Shown one piece after another: positions 8,507-18,174 of a stretch of DNA of 35,806 nucleotides. The notes under the pieces are model-generated. The model was not told where the DNA came from. It saw nothing but the letters and a program-made list of their open reading frames with translations, and made no database searches. The stretch spans positions 1-35,806 of the forward strand of contig NZ_JAANMZ010000045.1 of assembly GCF_011250555.1 (NCBI RefSeq). The letters run 5' to 3'. How positions within the stretch are numbered: position 1 is the first letter of the stretch; each line of letters opens with the position of its first letter. This DNA is from Bacillus sp. MM2020_4 (GTDB lineage Bacteria > Bacillota > Bacilli > Bacillales > Cytobacillaceae). The position numbers were made by a program, and so were the translations under genes.

Positions 8507-9076
8507 ATGAAACGCATCATGATTTTATTTGCTATGTTCTTTTATTTATTTTCCATGCAAACCACCACATTTGCCACGGGTTTAACTGCCGCCGGTGAAC
8601 CTTCCGTCTATGACACTATCCAAAAGGGTGAAAAAAAAGCACCCAAAGACTCAGTAAGTAAAGAGAAGGATAGTGGCACATCTCCTTCTATATTCTCCAT
8701 GTTTATTAAATTTATCGTATCGTTCGCTTTTGTGATTTTCTTGTTGTTCGTGTTATTACGATTCCTGTCAAAGCGGAACAAGGCATTGCCGTCCAATGGA
8801 CCAATTATTCCATTGGGAGACCATGCACTCGGAAACAATCGTTCTGTCCAGCTCGTATTGATTGGCGGGACTATTTATGTCCTTGGAGTGGGAGAAACGG
8901 TCACACTCATCCGCACGATTACCCAAGGAGAAGAATATCAGCATTTACTCGAAAGTCTCGAGAACCAAGAAGAGGAGCCACCTGCAAAATGGGCAGCCCA
9001 AGATACGAAAAAATTGTGGAATTCTGTTTTTCAGAAACAGTTAGATAATATGAAGCAGCGCCGAGGAGGGGAGTAA
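8507..9076 (+). CDS. fliO: Flagellar biosynthetic protein FliO (FliZ)
   Basis: Assembly factor for the FliP ring of the export gate. The protein (189 aa) has an N-terminal signal-like segment (about 1-24, ending near TTFATG), an external linker, a membrane helix at about residues 65-86 (FIKFIVSFAFVIFLLFVLLR) and a cytoplasmic FliO domain with LGNNRSVQLVLIGGTIYVLGV. B. subtilis calls this gene fliO/fliZ. ATG follows AAGGAGG-like AGGAAGGAGA. fliP starts 3 nt after the stop. Confidence 0.93.
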   Translation: MKRIMILFAMFFYLFSMQTTTFATGLTAAGEPSVYDTIQKGEKKAPKDSVSKEKDSGTSPSIFSMFIKFIVSFAFVIFLLFVLLRFLSKRNKALPSNGPIIPLGDHALGNNRSVQLVLIGGTIYVLGVGETVTLIRTITQGEEYQHLLESLENQEEEPPAKWAAQDTKKLWNSVFQKQLDNMKQRRGGE

Positions 9077-9079
9077 CCT

Positions 9080-9826
9080 ATGTTACGGAAGTTAGCTATT
9101 CTCGTTCCCCTCCTTACGCTCGGGTTCATCTCTGTTGCCTATGCTGCAGAACCGGCAAGTTCGCTTTTACCTGGACTCGATATAGCCTCGGATGACCCAG
9201 ATAAGGTCTCGAATACGGTCCGGATCATTCTACTGATAACCGTGTTATCGATTGCTCCGGCGATTTTAATGTTGATGACTTGTTTTACGCGAATTGTCAT
9301 TGTGCTCGGATTTGTCCGTAATGCCCTTGGCACTCAGCAAATACCGCCGAATCAAGTGATGATCGGGTTGGCTCTTTTTATGACGTTTTTTATCATGGGT
9401 CCTACTTTTTCTCAAATCAATGATGAGGCCTACCAACCGTTTATGGCGGGGAAAATCACCCAAGAGCAAGCCTTCAAAAAGGCAACTGATCCCATGAAAG
9501 AATTTATGACGAAAAATACTCGGGAGAAGGACCTGGCCTTGTTTATGGATTATGCCAAGATGGAAAGGCCGAAATCGGTGGAGGACATCCCGCTAACGGC
9601 CCTTGTTCCTGCCTATGCCATTAGTGAATTAAAAACAGCCTTTCAAATGGGATTCATGATCTTTATTCCCTTTCTGGTCATCGATATGATCGTTTCTAGT
9701 GTTTTAATGTCAATGGGGATGATGATGCTGCCACCGGTCATGATCTCGTTGCCATTTAAGATTTTACTGTTCATTTTGGTTGACGGCTGGCATCTAATCA
9801 TCGGGTCACTGCTAAAGAGTTTTTAA
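9080..9826 (+). CDS. fliP: Flagellar biosynthetic protein FliP
   Basis: Core component of the export gate (FliP5-FliQ4-FliR1). The 248 residues include a cleavable-looking signal peptide (about 1-22, ending AYA), then the family signatures: TCFTRIVIVLGFVRNALGTQQIPPNQV and, near the end, PFLVIDMIVSSVLMSMGMMMLPP. The ATG follows GAGGGGAG within the fliO stop region. Order fliO-P-Q-R is as in other Bacilli. Confidence 0.98.
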   Translation: MLRKLAILVPLLTLGFISVAYAAEPASSLLPGLDIASDDPDKVSNTVRIILLITVLSIAPAILMLMTCFTRIVIVLGFVRNALGTQQIPPNQVMIGLALFMTFFIMGPTFSQINDEAYQPFMAGKITQEQAFKKATDPMKEFMTKNTREKDLALFMDYAKMERPKSVEDIPLTALVPAYAISELKTAFQMGFMIFIPFLVIDMIVSSVLMSMGMMMLPPVMISLPFKILLFILVDGWHLIIGSLLKSF

Positions 9827-9841
9827 AAGGAAGTGTCATTC

Positions 9842-10111
9842 ATGACCACTGAAATGGTATTACGTATAGCCCAGGAGGCCATTTACACAATCCTTATTGT
9901 GATTGCCCCTGTTGCCGGAGTCGCTTTAGCCGTTGGATTATTGGTAAGTATTTTTCAAGCAGCCACCCAGATTCAGGAACAGACCTTGGCATTTATTCCA
10001 AAGATTCTTGCCGTGTTTCTGACCTTGCTTGTCTGCGGGGCGTGGATGCTCCGACATGTCGTTGATTTCACTGAACACTTATTGGGAAATCTTTCTCAAT
10101 TTGTCGGGTAG
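9842..10111 (+). CDS. fliQ: Flagellar biosynthetic protein FliQ
   Basis: Two-helix subunit of the export gate. From ATG 9842 it has 89 aa, the usual FliQ length; the ATG follows AGGAAG with 8-nt spacing, so the GTG at 9833 is rejected. Hydrophobic helices are at about 13-38 and 48-70, separated by the conserved QAATQIQEQTLAFIPK loop. Confidence 0.95.
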   Translation: MTTEMVLRIAQEAIYTILIVIAPVAGVALAVGLLVSIFQAATQIQEQTLAFIPKILAVFLTLLVCGAWMLRHVVDFTEHLLGNLSQFVG

Positions 10112-10120
10112 GTGATGACG

Positions 10121-10891
10121 ATGGATGCTTCCACATTATGGAGCTTTTTACTTGTATTTGTCCGGATATCGTCCTTTATGGTGGTGGTTCCCGTTTTTTC
10201 GGGACGGCAAATACCGGCAACTTACAAAATTGGTTTCAGTGCGGCCCTTGCGATTCTCTGTGTCGGGTTGGTGAAGGAACCAATTGATACGTTACCGCAG
10301 TGGACACTGCTTCTATTAATCTTAAAGGAATTTCTTGTCGGCATTGTGTTAGGGATGACAGCGGCGCTTTTACTCTATTCTGTCCAGTTTGCCGGCTCCC
10401 TTTTAGATATGCAAATAGGTTTTTCCATGGCTAGTCTATTTGACCCTAATTTTGGATTATCAGAACCACTAACAGGGAGATTTAAAAATATTCTTGCCAT
10501 GCTCCTATTATTTTCAACGAATGGTCATCTGTTATTAATTCAGGGGATCTTGGCCAGTTTTGATTGGATATCATTGCAGGATACCATACCCGCTTTCATG
10601 GATGGCAGGCTGTCCGCCTTTCTTTTGGAATGCGTAAAGCAAATGTTTATGATTGGCTTTATGATGGCCGCTCCCATATTGGGTGCCATGTTTGTTTGTG
10701 ACGTTGCCTTAGGTATTCTTGCAAAAACGGTTCCGCAATTGAATATTATTTCTGTTGCGCCGCCATTAAAAATATTACTTCATTTTGCGCTCTATATCGT
10801 TCTACTGCCAGGTTTTATTTATCTAGTAAACATTTTATTTGAAAATATGTTCGGTTCAATGTCTTCTATTTTAAAAATAATGGGGGCGTAG
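10121..10891 (+). CDS. fliR: Flagellar biosynthetic protein FliR
   Basis: Single-copy gate subunit with about six membrane helices, 256 aa from this ATG (family about 255-260). Conserved features include VVPVFSGRQIPATYKIGF near the N-terminus and the segment QFAGSLLDMQIGFSMASLFDP. The start is uncertain: GTG 10112, ATG 10115 and ATG 10121 are in frame; AGGTGA at 10110-10115 best serves 10121. It lies next to fliQ and 2 nt before flhB. Confidence 0.95.
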   Translation: MDASTLWSFLLVFVRISSFMVVVPVFSGRQIPATYKIGFSAALAILCVGLVKEPIDTLPQWTLLLLILKEFLVGIVLGMTAALLLYSVQFAGSLLDMQIGFSMASLFDPNFGLSEPLTGRFKNILAMLLLFSTNGHLLLIQGILASFDWISLQDTIPAFMDGRLSAFLLECVKQMFMIGFMMAAPILGAMFVCDVALGILAKTVPQLNIISVAPPLKILLHFALYIVLLPGFIYLVNILFENMFGSMSSILKIMGA

Positions 10892-10893
10892 GC

Positions 10894-11988
10894 ATGCTGC
10901 TGCGTTTAGATTTACAATTATTTTCCGGTGAAAAGACGGAAAAGGCAACGCCCTCGAAACGGCGTGAGGCAAGAAAAAAAGGGGATGTCGCAAAAAGCCC
11001 TGAAGTATCTACTGCTATTACGCTGCTCCTTTGCTTCGGATTTTTACTGGTCGGAGGAAAGAGTTTAGTCGCTGGTTGTTTAACCATCTATCGTCATAGT
11101 TTCCAAGAGTATATGCTTTGGGATCTATCAATCGCAAGTACAAAACTATTATTTAATCAACTAGTGTTGGATGCGGGGAAATTGGTTGCCCCCATTTTAC
11201 TAGTGGTGCTTGTGGCTGGAATTGCCGCCAATTTAATGCAGGTCGGCTTTATGTTTAATTTTTCTTTAATAAAAGTGGATTTTACAAAAATGAATCCTTT
11301 GTCAGGATTGAAACGGATGTTTTCCGTGCGGTCCTTAGTAGAATTAGTAAAATCGATTTTAAAAATTACCTTTATTGCTGTGATTGTCTTTTTAGTCATC
11401 TGGCAGAAAAAAAATCAATTTCTTGTCCTTGGCGAAAAAACGATATGGGATACAGCTAGATTTATAGGTTCTTTGATTCTTCAAATTGGCTTAGCTGCAG
11501 CGGGATCTTTGATCATATTGGCGGCGGCCGACTATATCTATCAAAAGTTTAGTTTTGAAAAGAAAATCCGGATGTCCAAACAGGATATCAAGGATGAGTA
11601 TAAGAAGTCTGAAGGTGACCCATTTATTAAGGGAAAACGAAGATCCATCCAACGGCAAATGGCCATGAATCAAATGATTCGTGAAGTGCCGAAGGCTGAT
11701 GTGGTCATTACCAACCCTACACACTTTGCGATAGCGATCCGTTATGATTTTGACACGATGGATGCCCCGCAGGTGATTGCGAAGGGGCAAGACTTTATCG
11801 CATTAAAAATAAAAGAAATTGCCAAGGAACATAAGATCACCACGGTTGAAAACAGGCCCTTGGCACGTGCATTATTTGCTTCAGTTGAAATAGGCGGGAC
11901 GATTCCTGAAGAACTGTTCAATGCCGTGGGTGAAATATTAGCATACGTTTATTACCAGGAAGGAAAATATAAGGGGATGATGACATGA
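10894..11988 (+). CDS. flhB: Flagellar export gate and substrate-switch protein FlhB
   Basis: Four N-terminal membrane helices followed by a cytoplasmic domain with the self-cleavage motif NPTH (residues 274-277) and the following HFAIAIRYD. Length 364 aa is normal. The N-terminus starts with the family motif GEKTEKATPSKRREARKKG. FlhB switches export from rod/hook to filament substrates when the hook ruler FliK acts on it; the cleavage site is intact although fliK is absent from this operon. ATGA overlap with flhA. Confidence 0.97.
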   Translation: MLLRLDLQLFSGEKTEKATPSKRREARKKGDVAKSPEVSTAITLLLCFGFLLVGGKSLVAGCLTIYRHSFQEYMLWDLSIASTKLLFNQLVLDAGKLVAPILLVVLVAGIAANLMQVGFMFNFSLIKVDFTKMNPLSGLKRMFSVRSLVELVKSILKITFIAVIVFLVIWQKKNQFLVLGEKTIWDTARFIGSLILQIGLAAAGSLIILAAADYIYQKFSFEKKIRMSKQDIKDEYKKSEGDPFIKGKRRSIQRQMAMNQMIREVPKADVVITNPTHFAIAIRYDFDTMDAPQVIAKGQDFIALKIKEIAKEHKITTVENRPLARALFASVEIGGTIPEELFNAVGEILAYVYYQEGKYKGMMT

Positions 11989-14018
11989 AGGCAAAAGATA
12001 TATCCGTATTAATTGTAGTTATTTTGATTGTTGCCATGATGATCATTCCACTTCCTACTTTATTACTAGATTTCTTGTTGATTTGTAATATTTCTGTGTC
12101 ACTGTTGATTTTATTGGTGGCCATGAATACAAAAGAACCTTTGGAATTTTCTATTTTTCCAACAGCCTTGCTGTTGACCACCCTATTCCGTCTCGCACTC
12201 AATGTATCAACGACACGTTCCGTCCTCTCGAAGGCGGATGGCGGGCAAGTGATTGAAACCTTTGGTTCCTTTGTAGTCGGTGGGAGCCCTGTCGTTGGTT
12301 TTGTGGTGTTCTTAATCCTTGTGGTCATCCAATTTATTGTTATAACCAAAGGATCAGAAAGGGTTGCTGAAGTGGCAGCTCGGTTTACCTTGGATGCGAT
12401 GCCAGGTAAACAAATGAGTATTGATGCCGATATGAATGCCGGATTAATTTCTGAGCAGGATGCCAGAACGCGACGCCGTAAAATCGAAATGGAAGCTGAT
12501 TTCTACGGGGCAATGGATGGTGCCAGTAAATTTGTTAAAGGGGATGCCATTGCCGGCATTGTGATCCTTTTGATTAACGTCATTGGCGGTTTTATTATTG
12601 GCATGGTCATCCATGGTATGGGTTTTGCAGAGTCAGCTAGTACCTTCACACTACTTTCAGTCGGGGATGGATTAGTCTCCCAAGTACCGGCACTACTCAT
12701 TTCAACTGCAACCGGTATTACCGTTACACGTGCCGCCTCCGATGGGAATTTAGGATCGGATATAATGGAGCAAGTTTTCAGTTATCCGAAGCTATTATTT
12801 ATTGTGAGTGGAACCATTCTTCTTCTTGGATTATTTACGCCAATTGGCCTCTTCCTTACGGTACCGGTGGCGGGAATTCTAATTTTTAGCGGTATAACGA
12901 TGCAAAGGTCGATGAAAAAAGAAGAACTACGCACCGAACAAATGGAAATGGCGGACATGGAGGAGGATATCCGCAGTCCTGAAAAGGTAGTCAACCTGCT
13001 CCAACTAGATCCGCTTGAATTGGAAATTGGCTATGGCTTAATTCCATTGGCAGATCAGAAACAGGGTGGCGATATTCTTGATCGAATTATCATGATTCGC
13101 CGGCAGTTCGCGATTGAATTAGGATTGGTTATTCCCACTATTCGCATTCGTGACAACCTGCAGTTACCTGCGAACGAATATTTGCTCAAATTCCGTGGGA
13201 ATAAAATCGCATCTGGAGAAGTGTATTTAGATCATTATCTGGCGATGAATCAAGGGGCAGATGTGGGTGAAATAGAGGGTATTCAAGTAATTGAACCTTC
13301 TTTCGGTTTACCGGCCGTGTGGGTGACAAACGAGGAAAAACAAAAAGCCGAATTAATGGGCTATATGATTGTGGATCCACCATCTGTGATTGCGACCCAT
13401 TTAACGGAAGTATTAAAGCAGTACGCACACCACTTGCTACATCGAGAAGAAACGAAAGAATTAATTGATAACTTGAAAGAAAGTCATCCTAATTTGGTCG
13501 ATGAACTTGTTCCCAATTTGTTATCTGTCGGGGAAATCCAGAAAGTATTACAAAATCTTCTTCGTGAACAAATATCGATTCGCGATTTAGGGGCCATTTT
13601 TGAAACCTTGGCAGATTATTCGGTATACACCAAGGATCCTAGAGTGTTAACCGAATATGTTCGTCAGTCGTTAACAAGGCAAATTACGGAACAATATGCG
13701 GATAATGGGGTCATTCAAGTATTAACGGCGGGGGCAACATTAGAAAAAGGTATTTCTGATGGGATCCAGCAAACTGAATCTGGCGGTTATTTTCTTTCCA
13801 TAGATCCGCAGGTTTCACGGAGGATTACCGAGGAACTGCATGGACAAATTGAGCGAATTATCAAAGCAGGCGGTCAGCCTATTTTCCTGACATCACCGTC
13901 CATTCGCATGTATTTGAAACAATTTATTGATAAAATCATGCCCACAGTCCCTGTGCTTGCCTATACAGAGCTTGAGCCTGACATTGAGATACAAAGTATA
14001 GGAGTGGTCAACATATGA
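11985..14018 (+). CDS. flhA: Flagellar biosynthesis protein FlhA
   Basis: Largest export-gate subunit: eight membrane helices in the first ~310 residues and a cytoplasmic nonamer ring domain that docks chaperone-substrate complexes. 677 aa is full length. The FHIPEP-type signature region between helices (TKGSERVAEVAARFTLDAMP GKQMSIDADMNAG, split here) is intact. ATG overlaps the flhB stop; its own TGA overlaps the flhF ATG. Confidence 0.98.
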   Translation: MKAKDISVLIVVILIVAMMIIPLPTLLLDFLLICNISVSLLILLVAMNTKEPLEFSIFPTALLLTTLFRLALNVSTTRSVLSKADGGQVIETFGSFVVGGSPVVGFVVFLILVVIQFIVITKGSERVAEVAARFTLDAMPGKQMSIDADMNAGLISEQDARTRRRKIEMEADFYGAMDGASKFVKGDAIAGIVILLINVIGGFIIGMVIHGMGFAESASTFTLLSVGDGLVSQVPALLISTATGITVTRAASDGNLGSDIMEQVFSYPKLLFIVSGTILLLGLFTPIGLFLTVPVAGILIFSGITMQRSMKKEELRTEQMEMADMEEDIRSPEKVVNLLQLDPLELEIGYGLIPLADQKQGGDILDRIIMIRRQFAIELGLVIPTIRIRDNLQLPANEYLLKFRGNKIASGEVYLDHYLAMNQGADVGEIEGIQVIEPSFGLPAVWVTNEEKQKAELMGYMIVDPPSVIATHLTEVLKQYAHHLLHREETKELIDNLKESHPNLVDELVPNLLSVGEIQKVLQNLLREQISIRDLGAIFETLADYSVYTKDPRVLTEYVRQSLTRQITEQYADNGVIQVLTAGATLEKGISDGIQQTESGGYFLSIDPQVSRRITEELHGQIERIIKAGGQPIFLTSPSIRMYLKQFIDKIMPTVPVLAYTELEPDIEIQSIGVVNI

Positions 14019-15382
14019 AGACGAAAAAAATTGTTGCAGATTCCATTCCCCTTGCATTAAAAATGGTCAGACAGCAATTAGGGGATAATGCGATAATTGT
14101 TAATACGAGGTCAATCAAAACAGGTGGATTCTTTGGTTTTTTTACAAAACAAAAATTTGAAGTAACCGCCTATGCTGCCGAGAAGGAAGAACCACGAGAT
14201 CATCGAACGATTGCATTAGGATTAATTGAAAAAGCAGGAGAAAGTCTGGTTGAAAAAAATAATCCCGACAGTCAGAAATTTGAACCTATCGAGTTAGACA
14301 GCAGAAAGATTCATATCGAAAAAAAGAGTGAACAAGTAACAATGGACAGTCAATCCGTTGATAAAGCAGAAGTAGAGGATAAAAACAACTCTGTTTTTCA
14401 TAAGAAGCCGCAAATGCTCTATCAATATTATGCACAGACGGCTGAAAAGGGAGTATCAGAGGTTGAGACTAAAACGCCTCAGTCGGTGGAAACTGAAACG
14501 GAGCTCATCAATGAAATAAAGGACCTCAGGAAAATGATGATGGTCTTTATGACGAGTGAAAAGCAGGGAAATACATCATCTACACGTCTATCCAAGTGGA
14601 TCAATCGCTTGAAAAAGAAAGGAGTAGATGATGAAGTGTTGGAATATATCGTGATTTACACGATAAATTCCATGCTGAACAGATATGGTTCACTGGTTGA
14701 TGCCAGTGATGAGGTAATTGAAAAAGAAATGATTTCCATTATTCAAGGGATTATCGAAAAGAGAATTCCCAAAACAACGAATCCTAATGAAGATGTTCGA
14801 ATGATCAAGATCATTGGACCTACAGGAGTTGGAAAAACGACTTCCATTGCGAAACTGGCAACGGAACAAATTTTAAAACAAAAACGGAGAGTAGCACTAG
14901 TTACAACGGACGTTTATCGAATCGGGGCGGTTGAACAGTTAAAAACCTACGCCGGAATTTTGAATGTTCCGATTGAAGTGGCGCGCTCAAGTGACGAACT
15001 CAATCAAGCGCTTACCAATCTTGCCCATTACGACCTTATTTATATGGATACCACCGGTCGTAACTATAAAGATGAAAAAAATCGTGAATCGGTAGCGGAG
15101 TTCTTGCATCATCCGATTAAAAGTGATAATTATTTAGCCTTAAGCTTAACAACCAAGTATGAGGATCTAAGGCTGTTATTGGACGAGTTCTTGGAGAGTC
15201 CTGTCAATAAATTAATCTTAACCAAGTTTGATGAAACAACTAACTATGGATCGATTCTCAACATTGCCTATAAATACCCTTATCACATTGCCTATATAAC
15301 CAATGGACAAAGTGTACCCGAGGATATAACCGTAATTGATGCGCCAATGCTTGCTAGTTCCTTAGTGGGAGATGATTTGTAA
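14015..15382 (+). CDS. flhF: Flagellar placement GTPase FlhF
   Basis: SRP-type GTPase controlling position and number of flagella. 455 aa: an N-terminal KTKKIVADSIPLALKMVRQQ segment typical of FlhF, a variable acidic linker (about 80-165), a helical N domain and a G domain with P-loop GPTGVGKT (268-275), TDVYRIGAVEQLKTYA, DTTGR and TKFDET (specificity). All GTPase motifs are present. ATGA overlap with flhA, and flhG begins at the base after its stop. The linker is longer than in B. subtilis FlhF (366 aa). Confidence 0.97.
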   Translation: MKTKKIVADSIPLALKMVRQQLGDNAIIVNTRSIKTGGFFGFFTKQKFEVTAYAAEKEEPRDHRTIALGLIEKAGESLVEKNNPDSQKFEPIELDSRKIHIEKKSEQVTMDSQSVDKAEVEDKNNSVFHKKPQMLYQYYAQTAEKGVSEVETKTPQSVETETELINEIKDLRKMMMVFMTSEKQGNTSSTRLSKWINRLKKKGVDDEVLEYIVIYTINSMLNRYGSLVDASDEVIEKEMISIIQGIIEKRIPKTTNPNEDVRMIKIIGPTGVGKTTSIAKLATEQILKQKRRVALVTTDVYRIGAVEQLKTYAGILNVPIEVARSSDELNQALTNLAHYDLIYMDTTGRNYKDEKNRESVAEFLHHPIKSDNYLALSLTTKYEDLRLLLDEFLESPVNKLILTKFDETTNYGSILNIAYKYPYHIAYITNGQSVPEDITVIDAPMLASSLVGDDL

Positions 15383-16264
15383 ATGGATCAAGCCCAAAGA
15401 CTTAGGGAATATATGCAACGCTATCAAGTTCAAGAAACGCGTAAACTGTCATCTCGCTTAATTACGATTACCAGCGGTAAGGGTGGTGTCGGTAAATCTA
15501 ATTTCACGATTAATTTTGCCTTGGCATTGAAAGCTACCGGAAAAAAGGTAGTCGTCCTGGATTTGGATTTGTCTACTGCAAATATTGACATTCTCATGGG
15601 CGCTTCCTCGAAAAATAGTCTGGCGGATGTGCTCCACCAGCGGAAATATCTCTTAGATTGTATTGAAAAAGGTGCCGGCGGGATTGATTATATTGCAGGT
15701 GGACTGGACATCAATGACCTTTTGCGATTGGACAATAGGGCCCTTGCTTTTTTTATGGACCAAATTCAAGAACTGCAATCCTATGCGGATTTCATTTTAC
15801 TTGATACCGGTGCAGGGATTTCGAAGGAATTAGTTGATTTTATCCTGGCTTCTGATGAAACGATTTTGGTCACGACACCAGAACCGACCTCGGTTGCGGA
15901 TTCCTATGCAGTCATGAAGACCGTTCATCAATTCACCGCCAAATCACCACCGCCCTTTCGATTGGTCGTCAATCGTGCTCAATCGTATCGCGAGGCTGCG
16001 GAAACGTCAAGAACATTAAAAAACGCCTGCAATGTGTTTTTGAAAATGAAATTAACGAGTTTGGGCTTCCTAATGGAGGATCCTCACGTCCAGAAAGCTG
16101 TCAGGGCACAGTCGCCATTTTATTTATCGTATCCAAATTGTGAAGCATCAAAAAACATCAATCAAATTTTATATACGTTTTTACCAGACATGGAGGAGGC
16201 TGTTCCATCCTCTAATGGAATCCGTGGTTTTTTTGAAAAAATAATGTCTTTAAGGAAATCGTAA
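15383..16264 (+). CDS. flhG: MinD-like ATPase FlhG (YlxH)
   Basis: ParA/MinD-family ATPase that limits flagellar number; it activates the FlhF GTPase. 293 aa. The N-terminal DQAQRLREYM matches the DQAxxLR activation helix, and a deviant Walker A GKGGVGKS follows at residues 32-39. Switch regions VVLDLDLSTANIDILMG and FILLDTGAGIS are intact. In B. subtilis cheB follows; here sigD starts after 19 nt. Confidence 0.97.
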   Translation: MDQAQRLREYMQRYQVQETRKLSSRLITITSGKGGVGKSNFTINFALALKATGKKVVVLDLDLSTANIDILMGASSKNSLADVLHQRKYLLDCIEKGAGGIDYIAGGLDINDLLRLDNRALAFFMDQIQELQSYADFILLDTGAGISKELVDFILASDETILVTTPEPTSVADSYAVMKTVHQFTAKSPPPFRLVVNRAQSYREAAETSRTLKNACNVFLKMKLTSLGFLMEDPHVQKAVRAQSPFYLSYPNCEASKNINQILYTFLPDMEEAVPSSNGIRGFFEKIMSLRKS

Positions 16265-16283
16265 AACCAGGAGGGATCACAAG

Positions 16284-17087
16284 TTGAAATCTGCTATCAA
16301 TGAAACCGTTCCACACCAGCTCCTTTGGAGAACGTATCAGGAAAAACCTGATTCTCTTACGCAGGAAAAATTGGTGAAACAATATACACATTTGGTGGAA
16401 CGAGTAGCAAACCGGCTGAGTATGAGCATCCCACAGCGAATCATTCCAAAAGAGGATTTAATCAGTCTGGGTTATATCGGTTTACTCGAAGCCATCAATC
16501 ATTTTGATTATCGAAAAGGCTATCAATTTGAAACGTATGGGTTGTGGCGCATAAAGGGAGCCATGCTGGATGGAATTCGCAAAATGGATTGGATCCCTAG
16601 GGGCTTAAGAGAGAAAGCCAAAAAACTAAATAATGCTTTTCGTGATTTAGAGCAATCGTTAATGAGAACCCCTACGGAAGAGGAAATTGGCCACTACTTA
16701 AATATTTCGGCTGATGAAGTAGACCAAACCATGGCGGCTGTATCCTTTTCTACCTTGCTGTCTCTTGATGAACCAATGAAGAATGGGGATGAGGATGGGA
16801 AACAGCAAAATCGATTGGACCAACTTCAAGATGATCAGTCACCTTCCCAGGAACTGCAAATGCAAAAGGGTGAACTGCAGAAATTGATTGCACTCTTTAT
16901 TGATACGATGCCAAAAAATGAAAGGCTGGTTCTTACGCTTTTCTATTTTGAGGGTTTAAGCCAAGTTGAAATTGCTGATGTGTTGAATTTGACAAAGGGC
17001 CGTATTTCGCAAATCCATTCCAAGGCCATTCTTCGGCTGCGACAAGGCTTTGAAAAGAAAGGATATTCTTTTCACTCATTTGTATAA
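16284..17087 (+). CDS. sigD: Flagellar/motility sigma factor SigD (FliA family)
   Basis: Sigma factor for late flagellar, motor and autolysin genes. 267 aa. Region 2 is clear (EDLISLGYIGLLEAINHFDY, then FETYGLWRIKGAMLDGIRKMDW), region 3 follows (PRGLREKAKKL), and region 4 ends with a helix-turn-helix (GLSQVEIADVLNLTKGRISQIHSKAI). The TTG start follows CAGGAGGGA (about 16268-16276). It is the last gene of the operon; swrB and the anti-sigma factor flgM are not in the window. Confidence 0.95.
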   Translation: MKSAINETVPHQLLWRTYQEKPDSLTQEKLVKQYTHLVERVANRLSMSIPQRIIPKEDLISLGYIGLLEAINHFDYRKGYQFETYGLWRIKGAMLDGIRKMDWIPRGLREKAKKLNNAFRDLEQSLMRTPTEEEIGHYLNISADEVDQTMAAVSFSTLLSLDEPMKNGDEDGKQQNRLDQLQDDQSPSQELQMQKGELQKLIALFIDTMPKNERLVLTLFYFEGLSQVEIADVLNLTKGRISQIHSKAILRLRQGFEKKGYSFHSFV

Positions 17088-17105
17088 TGATTATTTATCT
17101 TTTTT

Positions 17106-17134
17106 TTGAAACCTTTTGCCGAATACTATATAAT
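17106..17134 (+). promoter_or_regulatory. SigA promoter of ppaC
   Basis: TTGAAA (17106-17111), 17-nt spacer, perfect TATAAT (17129-17134). The ~60-nt leader to the ATG contains nested inverted repeats (CAATCC near 17155 with GGATTG near 17184; ACAAG...CTTGT inside), which could form a hairpin in the mRNA. No hairpin terminator for the flagellar operon was seen before this promoter. Confidence 0.75.
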
Positions 17135-17201
17135 TTTCGTTAGGGTCAATCCCATTACAAGGGCTTGTCCTACATAATTTACTAGGATTGGGAGTAGGAA
17201 C

Positions 17202-18131
17202 ATGGAAAAAGTACTTATATTTGGTCATAAAAATCCTGACACAGATACGATTTGTTCTGCGATTGCTTACGCAGATTTAAAAAAGCAATTAGGATTGGAT
17301 GTTGAACCGGTCCGTCTTGGACAACTGAATGGGGAAACACAATTTGCACTCACTCAATTTCATGCTGAAATTCCACGTTTGGTCGAAGCGGTGGCAGCTG
17401 AAGTTAACGCCGTTATTTTAGTGGACCATAATGAACGTCAACAAAGTGCCAATGATATAAATGAAGTTCGCGTTCTCGAAGTAATCGACCATCATCGGAT
17501 TGCTAATTTTGAGACAAGCGACCCCTTATATTACCGCTGCGAGCCTGTCGGCTGTACCGCGACGATTTTAAATAAAATGTATAAAGAAAACGGAAAAGAA
17601 ATGAAACCGGATATTGCCGGATTAATGTTATCCGCTATTATTTCTGACACATTATTATTCAAATCACCAACCTGCACACCAGAAGATGTGGCAGCAGCGC
17701 GTGAATTAGCTGGGATTGCCGGTGTTGAGGCTGAAAGTTATGGTTTAGAAATGTTAAAAGCCGGTGCAGATGTGCGCGATAAATCTGTTTCTGAGCTTTT
17801 AACCCTTGATGCCAAGGGATTTGAAATGGGTACTAGTAAAGTCGAAATTGCCCAAGTGAATGTGGTGGACACTGCTGACGTTCTAGCCCGTCAAGGGGAA
17901 TTAGAAGCAGCCATTTCCGCCATTATCGAAGAGAAAAACTTGGATTTATTCCTCTTTGTCGTAACCGATATCTTAACAAATGATTCGGTTGGGTTAGCCC
18001 TAGGCCGCAAGACTGAAGCTGTAGAAAAAGCTTATAATGTAACCCTAGTCAATAATACGGCAACATTAAATGGCGTCGTTTCTCGTAAGAAACAAATTGT
18101 ACCTGTGTTAACCGATATTTTTACAAAATAG
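17202..18131 (+). CDS. ppaC: Manganese-dependent inorganic pyrophosphatase (family II, DHH)
   Basis: Hydrolyses pyrophosphate to phosphate in the cytoplasm. 309 aa, full length. Metal-binding motifs of the DHH family are complete: H9, D13 and D15 in [10 protein letters not shown]75/H76 in VDHNE and D96-H97-H98 in DHH. The C-terminal DHHA2 domain ends with [11 protein letters not shown], which holds the substrate-binding SRKKQ. It is monocistronic: own promoter and a strong terminator right after the stop. Confidence 0.97.
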   Translation: MEKVLIFGHKNPDTDTICSAIAYADLKKQLGLDVEPVRLGQLNGETQFALTQFHAEIPRLVEAVAAEVNAVILVDHNERQQSANDINEVRVLEVIDHHRIANFETSDPLYYRCEPVGCTATILNKMYKENGKEMKPDIAGLMLSAIISDTLLFKSPTCTPEDVAAARELAGIAGVEAESYGLEMLKAGADVRDKSVSELLTLDAKGFEMGTSKVEIAQVNVVDTADVLARQGELEAAISAIIEEKNLDLFLFVVTDILTNDSVGLALGRKTEAVEKAYNVTLVNNTATLNGVVSRKKQIVPVLTDIFTK

Positions 18132-18137
18132 GAATAA

Positions 18138-18168
18138 AAAACCGTTCTTCTTTTCCGAACGGTTTTTC
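18138..18168. terminator. Bidirectional terminator between ppaC and the convergent gene
   Basis: Stem AAAACCGTTC (18138-18147) pairs with GAACGGTTTT (18157-18166), 9-nt loop, T-run on the plus strand and A-run upstream, so it can serve ppaC and the minus-strand gene ending at 18175. Confidence 0.9.
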
Positions 18169-18174
18169 GTTTGG

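Noticed and set aside
17050..17105. Possible terminator after sigD (GAAAAGAA...TTCTTTTC near 17051 and the T-run near 17100)
   Set aside because: The stem is AT-only, lies inside sigD and is far from the T-run.
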